Assembly (NCBI GenBank): GCA_016858145.1
Contig: JAEHOE010000003.1
Location: 2,542,001 to 2,606,000, forward strand
Direction: 5' to 3'
From: Edaphochlamys debaryana
Lineage: Eukaryota; Chlorophyta; Chlorophyceae; Chlamydomonadales
DNA length: 64,000 nt
Positions 55,316 through 64,000 of the stretch are shown here, one piece after another; position 1 is the stretch's first letter; every line of letters begins with the position of its first letter. A program made the translations under genes and the position numbers. Below the pieces are notes generated by a model. The model saw only the letters and a list, made by a program, of their open reading frames with translations, had not been told where the DNA came from and did not search any database.

Positions 55316-58300
55316 TAGGGCGGAAGGACGTTCGACTCATAGTCTCCCGCCATGTTGCCTGCACGGGAAGAAGCGGCGCCGGGACCTCGGGAAGATGGTG
55401 CTGCCAAGACAATCGACTGTCCCTCTGTTTCCCGCCGCCAGGTCCAGGTCCCAGGTCCAACCAGGTCCAACCAGGTCCAACCAGGGTGGCAATGCTTTGT
55501 GCAACGCATCGAAAGTGTACACCCGCAAGAAGCAACAACACGTTCGTGTTGCCCCAACCCTCTGCAGCCCTCCCGGCAGCGGCGTGGTGAGGCGCTTCCA
55601 AACACGTCCCTGCCCGCGCCCCCTTCCGTCTGGATTCCGCGCGCTATGAAGCGTCCCCGCTCCTTGCTCACCTGGTGGGTAGTATTGGCACACGTAGATG
55701 GGTGCGTACGTGCACGACGCCGCCACGGCTGCGCACCCGAGCTGCGTGGACCCCACCCACAGCAGCTGCGTGGCGTGGCCTGTGCCCGAGGAGAAGCCAG
55801 GGTTGTTGTAGTCGTACTCGTAAATCTGTACGGAAATCGGGAGTACGGCAGGGAGCGATAGTGGCATGTCAACCCCTGGTGTTGCAAGGGCTTGTGCTTC
55901 AGTTTTACCCTGTTGTGGGTTTGCTACGGCAGCACCTGGCGACGAGTTGCGCTCCGGACCAGCCACACGCTGCGTACCTCATTGTACCACCCATCAGCTG
56001 CCTGTTGCCAGTTGGCCTGCCCTGCTGCCAAGTTCTCCCCCACGCCGTTCGTGCCGCTGTGCTCGAAGCCGCAGTACGAGGCCAGCTCCTCGCCCCAGGC
56101 CCGAGCCGAGGCCTCCAGCGAGGTGCTCCAAGCCATGGCCGGCGCATGGTGCCTGGCGCGGTAGTAGTTGTGCATGTCCAGGATTTCATAGCCTGAGTGC
56201 ATGGGCGAGGGTTTGGGGAGCGCGTCAGCATGGGTGGTGAGCCATCCACCCACGGCAAGGCCGGGGCGAGTAGATGGATGAAGTCAACTGCCTCTGCCCC
56301 ACCAAGCAAGCGCCTCGCCAACGGCGTAGGCGCAAGCAGCAAGCGGGCTTACGCGCAGCTGTACTGGCTTCCGTGTGCATGGCTTACCGGATGGACCGGG
56401 GCCCGGTCCTGGGCCTGGGCCTGGGCCGGGCCCGCCGCACGTGCCGCACGACGCTGGGCAGAGCACGTCTCGGACGCCCTGACCATTGTAGACGTAATCA
56501 ATGGTCGTCGTGCAGTAACCCAGGCCCACCCAATAGTCACAGTTCTCAAATGATTCGATATCTTGGCAGCCTACGGGCCAGGGGTGGGCGGGCGTGGGCG
56601 GGCGAGGGCGTGCAGGGGTGCGTGAGGGCGTGTACATGGGGAGGGTGGCCAATCCATATCGTGCACGGGCCAACTCCATCGCCCAGGCTAAGAAGGCATG
56701 CATCTATTCCGATAGCGGCTCGGCGGGCGGCGGAAGCATGGCCCCGGGACTCGCCTGTGACTTCCGGCGGAGGCGGGGGCGACTTTGGCGGCGGCGGCCG
56801 CGGCGGCGGGGGCTTCGGCGGCGGGGGCCTGGGGCCGGGGGGTGAGGGCATGGGGGGATGTTAGATGGGGCAGGGGAAGGGCGGCGTCCCCGAGTCCCTG
56901 GGGGCCGGTCCCTGATGGCCTGAGTCACCGTGTCCTCTGAGTCCCCGAGTCAGTCCCCCGCGTGCCCCAGTCCCTTCTGGAGTCTCCCAATTAGACTGAC
57001 CGAGGTGGCGGGGGTTTCGGCTTGGGGGACGGCGGCTTGGGGGACGGCGGCTTGGGGGACGGCGGTTTCGGGGGCTTAGGAAGCGGAGGTCGCGGGGGTT
57101 TGGGCGGCTTGGGAAGCGGAGGCCGGGGGGGCGCCGGGGGTTTTGGAGGCTTCGGAGCCGGAGGCCGGGGCGGTGACGGCGGTTTGGGCTTGGGAGAGGG
57201 CGGTGATGGGGGCCGCGGGGGCTTGGGCCGAGGAGAGGGCGGTGAGGGCGGCGAGGGGGGAGCTGCGGGGGGCACAAACGCATAATTCGAAGCCGTGTCA
57301 AGACAGAACGAGACATGCGGACGGACACCTGCTAGCTGCTTCATGCTATGCCCCCCATGTTCCCATAAGAAGATTCCGCATCCCTGGCGAACCCGACTAC
57401 AGGCCTTTGCACTGCCAGCAGGCGCTGGGCACAGGACATGAACGGTAATGAAGGGGCCCAGATCTGGGACTGGCCAGGCGTACCCACCTAGCACGCCGCA
57501 AATCCCACACGTCTTAGGGCACAGCACGGTAGGCACGCTCTGGTTGTTGAACATGGTGCCCGGCTTGCAGTAGCCGAATGTCTGCCATGACGCACAGGAC
57601 GAAACCTTATCGACGCAGGCTGGGGCACACGGGAAAGGAGTGCATGTCAGGGGGCAGGCCACATGAGGGCCTTTTCGCAATCATGCATCGGTAAACGGTA
57701 CGGACCCTTACTACCTTAGGCCGCAACAGGCTACAAGCCACCAGGCCAAGCGCTACCGGGAGAGTCAAACGGCGCCAAAGAGTTGCTTACTTGAGGGTGG
57801 CTTGGGCCCTGACGCATGGCCCAGGAAGGCAACGTAGGCGGTGGCTCCCTGGTCCTTCATCAGCATGCAATCGCGCGTTATCGACGACCATACCCAATAG
57901 GCGCACAACGCGTTATTGCCACATGCGGTGCAGCAAGCCGCGGCGTTGGGGGCGCCGGCCATGGTCATGAACTGAGAGCCTGTGGGGCGGTTAAGGGCGG
58001 GTAGGGGGCGGGGTTGACCAGACCGAGGCTTCACGCTTGTTAAGATGTAAAGCGTGACCCAATAGTAAATTTGTGATCAGAGCAATTGCGCGGGCGTTGC
58101 GCACACCTCATGATGCTAGCGGCCTTGACCACAACTTCCCGCGCCGCGCTCGCTAAGAACGCGGAGCAGGTCGTATTTCTGAGCAAGCCACTGAGCAAGG
58201 CTTGGGGTCAATCCACGCAGTTTGCCGCAACGACAAGTCTGAATTCGGCGGCCTCAAACGCGGCCCTTCGCGTGGCAAGTAAGGCAGGTGTGGTACACAT

Positions 58301-61300
58301 CAACAGTGTATTATGAATTCGCAAATACTGGTAGATGTCGGCATGCCTTGGCCGGCAGGCTGCGCGCCCATTGCCCCCGCCCGTCCCCGCCCATCCACCC
58401 CAAACCCCCTTCCCCTCCAAAATTGCCTGCGCCTTGGCACATGACCTACCCGGAGCGCCATAGTTCATGTTGCCGCGAATGGTGCACGTATCTGCATGGA
58501 GGTAGAACGACGGGAAGGTGGGAGGGATGCGTCAGCAGCCGTCAGGCCCCCTAGCGGATGCGCATTCAGCGGTGGGGACTTGGCTCCATGCTGTGCCCGC
58601 TCAAGGCGGCCCTTCCAGGTAAGCATCAGCATATGGGACTGAGCCCGTATTATCCGAACTCACTGTTCGGGACCGTGCCAGGCGGCCGGGGGACCGGGGG
58701 GCGCGGGGGCAGAGGCGGTTTCGGCGGCTTGGGACGCGGCGGTGCGGGCGGTTTCGGCGGTTTTGGAAGCGGCGGCGCCGGCGGTTTGGGGGGTTTGGGC
58801 GACGGCGGTTTGGGGGGTTTGGGCGACGGCGGCTTGGGAGGCTTTGGTGAGGGCGGCTTGGCGAATTCTGTGAGGGGCGGCAGGTGAGGGAACAGCATTA
58901 GCAAAGGCGGGGTCGTGTATTGGCGACCGGTATCCAGCCAAGCACCCATGGTCCCAGCCACCATGCTCACCAGGCCAGGCCCACACAAACGAGATGGAGC
59001 GCAGCGAGCCGTCCGACGTGCCCCGGATGGCAATGAGTCGCTTCTCGCTCGTGGAGGGGCAGCCCGCGGGCTTGTCGGGGTTGAGGATGGGCCACTTGGT
59101 GTAATTTGGGGGGTCGTTCAGGGGCTGGCCTGACCCGGCAACAATCGTTCGCACGGACGTGCCGAACTCCAGCCGCGCCACCGCCAGGGGGCCGTTGTTG
59201 GTTGTGACGATGACTGAGGTGATGCGCTCTCCCGCATTGAGGGCGATGCCGCCCACAGCGCCGTTTGGGGTGCCGTGGCGGGCCCCAACGCCGGCGTAGC
59301 TGAACTGGATGGCGTCGATCCAGTACCCGCTCAACCAGTCGAGCCGCGTAACTGCGTGAATACACGGGCAGCCGCGCATGGGGAGTGAATGGGGGCTGAG
59401 GACGGGGCTTAGGGCGGAGGGGGAGCTGGCCAGCCTCACCGCTGACCTGTGTTAGGTCGGCGCGATGTTGATCGACAAATGCCCAGGCGTGCCCCCCGCC
59501 GAGCAAGCTACTGCTGTGCACCTAGCGCGTCCTTGCTTGAGTTGGCTTCGCTCCCCGCAGGATCAGGGCCCGGCTGAAAGGCCGGCCGGTGGGTGCGAGA
59601 AGACTTTCGCGGGGTGGCCGCAAGGGGGTGTCATGGAGCCACGCACAGACTCGCCTCCCACGCCCAGCACGCGATGCCACAAGCTAATGATTGCTTACCA
59701 ATACACTGTTGCAATGCGAGAGGGCAAGGTTCTCGACCCGGCGCGAACGCAAGCATGTTGAGGCGCGGACTCGCACCAACTCGCACCGAGGAGCGATGCA
59801 AATATCCGCTTAGCGTGCGTACATACTACATGGCGGTGGCAGTGAGTAATTCTGCCAACATTGTGCGCGAGGATGTTCGCGCGGCCTCGATCAAGCGTCG
59901 CTTGCTGACTTTCAAATCATGCCCGGTATTTCGTATACACCATATACTACTTAGATCCTTGATGTGAGAGAGTTGTCGGAGTTTGCCGCGGCTTCGCGTG
60001 GAGAAATGTGTTCCCGCGACCCTTCACCTACTTCACCATCGCAACCCGGTAACCCGGAGACTTCTCGCAGAGCGCGCCGCCCGGCCCCCGCGCTTCATAC
60101 TGTGCCTGCACGCATGTGCCATACCTCAGCTATCTTCAGGGTTCCACCCAGCAAAACCTCCCCAGCTTCGAGGAAGCCCTGGAGGAAGCTGACCTCCGAT
60201 GCTATAGCACGCACGTGTTCTCGGCAGCTGCCTGTCGGCCCGTGTCAAATGTGCGCTTACTTGGCTTGGCGCCGCCAGCCGCCAGAGGCGTGTCGTCAAA
60301 GTAGCTTCCCGCGGTCGACGCTCCGTAGAAGTTCGACGTCACTACGCACCGGCTTGGAACTGGTGGGAAGCAAGAGGCAGCAGGAAGGGAGGAGAGACGA
60401 AGGGACATCACACACACTGCGGCACCGCGCCGGCGCCTACGCTTCCCCGGCTCACACGAGCAGCCTTTCACACCGGCACGAGCGAATGGGGGCAGCCTTA
60501 CTCCAGGGAGGGCTTGCCAGACGGCCTGCTTGCACGCGCATTTGTACGCACCTCCGGCGGGCCGGGGTCCCGAAGAGTATCCATTGGCAGGCCCGAATCC
60601 ATTGACCCCGAGTCCTTGGTCCTTCTTGAGGTAGCAATCCCAGGAGCTTGAGCTCCAAACCCAGTAGGCGCATTCTGGGGTGCTGCCGCAAGTGCTGCAG
60701 CACGCCGCCGCGGACGACACGGATCTCACGGTGTTGAATTCGGAGCCTGCAGGGAACCGCCGTGTGAGCTCAGCCGCCAATGCACGTAACACAAGCAGGC
60801 CTTCGGTCCACGCTGGAACAGCACTGACTCACCTCCGATACCGTAGTCCATATTCTCGAGAATTGAGCAAGCGCCTGCGCTCAAGAACCGCAACCGAGAA
60901 GAGCAGCACCTGTAAGGAGAGCTTGTATCGATATGCCCACAGCGGCGAGAAGTGACAACAGGCACCGGCATCCCGCCGCGTGCACGGTGCCAAGGACCTA
61001 CCGGGTGTGGGAGCCGGGCCGCCGCCCAGTAGCTTGAGGCTCTTGAATACGTTCAGGCGGCCCTGCATAGGCACATATAGGTGGGCATAGGCGCGTGGAG
61101 CTTCTTCAAAGGCGCTCCCCGCAACGCACCCCTGCACCCCAACCTTGACCTGTACTCCAGCTGCGGGGAACTGCCGGCCGGCCCCTCCCCCTTACCGGGC
61201 CCCCGCCCTACCCCGCTCACCCCTGCCCTCCATCCTGCCCTACCCGTGCACCCCCGCCTCGGCCCCAGTCAACAGGCCTCACCAAGCATGCAGCCCCCCC

Positions 61301-63948
61301 AGTGAAATCAGCGTGCTCACCCCAGTGCTGCTGTAGTAGGCTCCGTCCACAATGTCCACGCCCCGCACCAGCGCAGACTTTATCTCCGCCGCCGTGGCGG
61401 TGGGCTTGTAGGCCCACAGCAGGGCGGCAGCGCCTGCGCGCAGTGGGCAGAGACTGGTGTGTTCGCGGGAAGCATCTTCTCCAGGGCTGAGAATGAATGA
61501 GCGCTTGTGTGGCTTGCTGATATCGACGGGCGAAGGCGTGACACCAGTATGGTAGAGCGTATCCGTAGAGAACCAGCCAGTCACTGCACGCCGCCACCAC
61601 GTGGCACAACACCAACGCAACCCCCGTCGCTTGTTCTGAGCCCGTCCTCACCTGCTACGTGTGGGGTTGCCATGCTCGTCCCAGACAGATACGCGTATTG
61701 GCTTGTGGGGTAGGTGGACAAGATATCTGTGCCAGGAGCGAACAGGGTCACGCTCTGCTCGCCGTAATTGGAGTCGCCGGCCATTACGTCATTGACGTCC
61801 ACGTTGCCGACTGTGATGACGGCTGGCAAGATGATGCTGTGGCAGGCGGGGAAAGGGGGGGGATGATGCTGAGGGGGGGTGGGACAAAAGAGAAACCCAC
61901 GTTACACCGTCCTTCAGATACCGTACAACGTGACCACGTCCCACCTCCCGGGGAACGTTGGGTTGGCGTCAATGTCCCAGCCGTCATTTCCTGCACGCGA
62001 GCAAGCCAAAGGTTAACCTGTTACTCATTGCTTGATGCGCAGGGGCTCCCAAGTACAAGGTAAATGTGCGCCTGTGCCTCTACCTGCCGCGCAGATGAAC
62101 AAGTGCCCGGCGTTCTGGCTGACAAGGATCTCGTCCTCCAGGGCTGACTCAGGAGCCCCTTTCCCGCCCCAACTGTTCGACGTGATCTTTGCGCCTCGAT
62201 CCCTGCGGGCTCGTACACACAGCCGATCAGATGCACAAGCAGGGATGTGTTGCACGTGACTAGCTAGCCTGTTCGGCAACCCATGGTAGCGGTCGCCATG
62301 AGATTTCAACCGAGCTCCCGGCTGCTGTGTGCCACGGCCCACCTGCACCATGCCATGCACTCGATAGCTACTGAGACGGGGCCATTGCCCGTTGAGTCAA
62401 GGAACTTGCAGGACAGCAGCTTGACGCGCCATGACACTCCCGCAACTCCGATGCCGTTGTTCCCCACACCGCCAACCGTCCCTGCGTTACCGGACAAGGG
62501 CATGGGGCGTTGCATGGCTTGTCATTGTTTCACCCGCAGCTCACTTGCATGCGCATCTGCTGCATACTGCTCGATGCTTGCTTCCTACCCGCGCAATGCG
62601 TCCTGATGACGTTGGGTTATGGAGCGAGGGTGGAGCAAGGAGGGGGCGGGGAAGCGGGGGCGTGGGGGAGGGGGCATAAAGTTATGTACGGTAGGGCGGG
62701 GCGTGAACCCGGTAGGCACGGGCCCCCCTTGAACCTTTCCCTCCGGACGTCTGGAGTCTTACTAAGCTCACCCGTGACCTTCGTCGTCGTTGTCAATGTC
62801 AGTGAATCCCGTTTGCATGTCGATCACCTCGCCCAGGTTTGCTGAAAGATCGGGGTGGCTTCCCTGGATGCCGGAGTCAATGATGCACACCTTGACCCTG
62901 CACGCAGAAGCACCGGCACGAGCCATCCGGGCAACCAATCAAGCGCAAGAAGCGTCTATGTTGAAGAGGCGCGAGGCTAGCTAAGCAGGCACCGTATCCC
63001 CCGTGCAGCAGAGCGCGTTATGAGCGAGGATGAGAGTCAACCCACGCAACCCACGTTTGCGCGCCCTGGGCTATGTCCCAGGCTTGGGGTGCGCTGATGA
63101 GTTGCATGGCGCCGCTGATTTGCCCCCAGCGTGCGTCATTGGGCGTTGCCATCTTGCTCATTATGTAGTCGGGCTCGGCGTCAAACCCTGGGCGGTGAGG
63201 TAGGGTGTCCGTGCGAGAGGCACTGTGAGGCATGATGTCGTACCCTCGCCGCAACCCGCCGCCGTCTCGCTCGGGGGCACGTGTCAAGTACACCATGCTC
63301 TACGGTACCCTCCGTCTCAACCCGCCGCCGCCGCCAGCTTCGGAACTCACCCTTGGCCTTGAACTCAGCAATAATCTGTTGAAGGTGGGTTGCGTCGTCC
63401 GGCTTGGCGTCGAGCCTGGCTCTGAGCTGTGGTGACACGGCCGGGGTCCCCGACTTGGCTCTGTACCAGCCCATCGCGCCCACCCGCTTCAAGCCAGACG
63501 GGTTGACGCCCATGCCCCCTAGCGTGCTGTTCTCCGAATCGCTGAGGAGAGAGAAGTCGGGAGCTCGGGACCTGGCCCTGGTGCGAGACGGCCTTAGCAG
63601 GAAGCCGGCGTACGCTCCGTAGGTCGTGGGCTTTGGCGGCGGCTGCATGCATCGGGCAAAATCAAGGGAGGGGGGGCGGTGGGGTGACGGCTTGGGTTGT
63701 GTCAGTACAGGAGGTAGGGGTAGGCTAGGGTGGATGGGATGGTGCGTGTGACTGCAGTAGTGGCGGCAGGGGGGCCCGGGGTGGCGCCTGGCCCCGCCAG
63801 GGGTTGGGGGCACGTGAAGGCACAAGGGGGTTCACACTTGAGATCCAGCGGTTGAGACCTGCAAGAGCTGAGTGTGCGAGGCCCGATGCGACCCCGCAGT
63901 GGTCGTAGACGACAAGGGCTATCACGCCAATGTGCTGCAGCGTTCTGG
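55315..63948 (-). CDS. secreted mosaic subtilase: S8 protease + PAN + jacalin-like + ShK + CAP modules (5' end outside window)
   Basis: Exons (high to low): 63948-63836, 63642-63351, 63187-63055, 62897-62772, 62602-62589, 62481-62343, 62202-62084, 61990-61945, 61836-61652, 61433-61321, 61062-61002, 60874-60833, 60746-60552, 60359-60261, 59351-58971, 58867-58664, 58491-58450, 57979-57791, 57619-57488, 57262-57001, 56828-56755, 56570-56388, 56192-55978, 55825-55672, 55358-55315. They join in phase to 1,184 residues. Subtilase triad: Asp in VCIIDSGIQG, His in GHGTHCAG, Ser in SGTSMATPHVAG, oxyanion Asn in CAAGNDG. Then PAN (CAYWVWSSSSWDC), jacalin-like lectin (WIDAIQFSYAGVG), Pro-rich linker (KPPSPKPP), PAN (CAYWVWSSITRDC), ShK (CASWQTFGYC), Pro-rich linker, ShK (CDYWVGLGYC), CAP (DMHNYYRARH, GHATQLLWVG). 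Cell-wall or matrix remodelling is likely; volvocine hatching enzymes are subtilases. Whether transcripts span all modules is untested. Confidence 0.85.
62589..62602 (-). other. 14-nt microexon of the subtilase catalytic His motif
   Basis: Flanked by AG (62604-62603) and GT (62588-62587). It supplies the THCA part of GHGTHCAG. Without it exons 62897-62772 and 62481-62343 do not share phase and the His motif is lost. Confidence 0.8.
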
Positions 63949-64000
63949 CTGCAGGGTATGCAGGGCGGGTTGCAAACGAGGTGTTCGACGGTCGAAACCC
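63949..64000 (-). other. intron of the mosaic subtilase gene, running off the window
   Basis: The acceptor CCCTGCAG precedes the exon at 63948. The signal peptide and start codon must lie beyond the window edge, since the exon enters in phase 1. Confidence 0.6.

Noticed and set aside
1..64000. CRISPR arrays, rRNA, tRNA genes, bacterial operons
   Set aside because: No regularly spaced repeats of that type and no recognisable RNA genes; intron-rich eukaryotic genes fill the window.

Overview
The window looks like nuclear DNA of a volvocine green alga of the Chlamydomonas type. It is very GC-rich, genes are split into many short exons by G/C-tract introns, proteins carry long Ala/Gly/Pro/Gln runs, a TGTAA-type poly(A) motif is present, and the gene families (BELL-class TALE homeodomain, secreted subtilase with Pro-rich linkers, F-box/ankyrin-like arrays, chromodomain Gypsy) fit that group. 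Exon models below were built by hand from conserved protein motifs, splice dinucleotides and reading-phase continuity. No search tool was used, so distant UTRs and some first exons are open.

Layout. (1) 1-14808, minus strand: a head-to-tail array A1-B1-A2-B2-A3 of two related F-box/ankyrin-like families. A2, B2 and A3 are intact; B1 has a frameshift and a nonsense codon; A1 lacks the N-terminal part and has a 7-bp insertion. (2) 15516-28571, plus strand: a 17-exon M20 carboxypeptidase gene (PM20D1/Gly-X carboxypeptidase type). Its tenth intron holds a complete, young, antisense Ty3/Gypsy chromovirus (18627-25635, 5-bp target duplication) carrying a 274-bp near-perfect inverted repeat just upstream of gag. 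(3) 29842-35284, minus: WD-repeat protein ending in a MYND zinc finger. Divergent from it at 35525 is a tiny twin-CX9C gene resembling the complex I assembly factor NDUFAF8. (4) 37337-44721, minus: a 10-exon, about 1,827-residue low-complexity protein ending in a BELL-type TALE homeodomain. (5) 46465-49727, plus: a two-exon Pro/Ala/Gly/Gln-rich protein of unknown function. (6) 51516-54052, minus: a 5'-truncated non-LTR retrotransposon with an open RT frame and a 13-bp target duplication. (7) 55315-63948, minus, 5' end outside the window: 25 phase-consistent exons encoding a subtilisin-like protease followed by PAN, jacalin-like, Pro-rich, PAN, ShK, Pro-rich, ShK and CAP modules.

The item most likely to be undescribed is the subtilase mosaic: an extracellular protease with lectin, cysteine-rich and CAP modules, nearly all joined at phase-1 introns, plus a 14-nt microexon inside the catalytic His motif. 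Other notable items are the hairpin-forming leader of the Gypsy element, a methyltransferase-like domain at the start of its Pol, a 79-bp sequence at the same place behind the 5' splice site in two unrelated genes, and three GC-AG introns. No rRNA, tRNA or CRISPR array was recognised.
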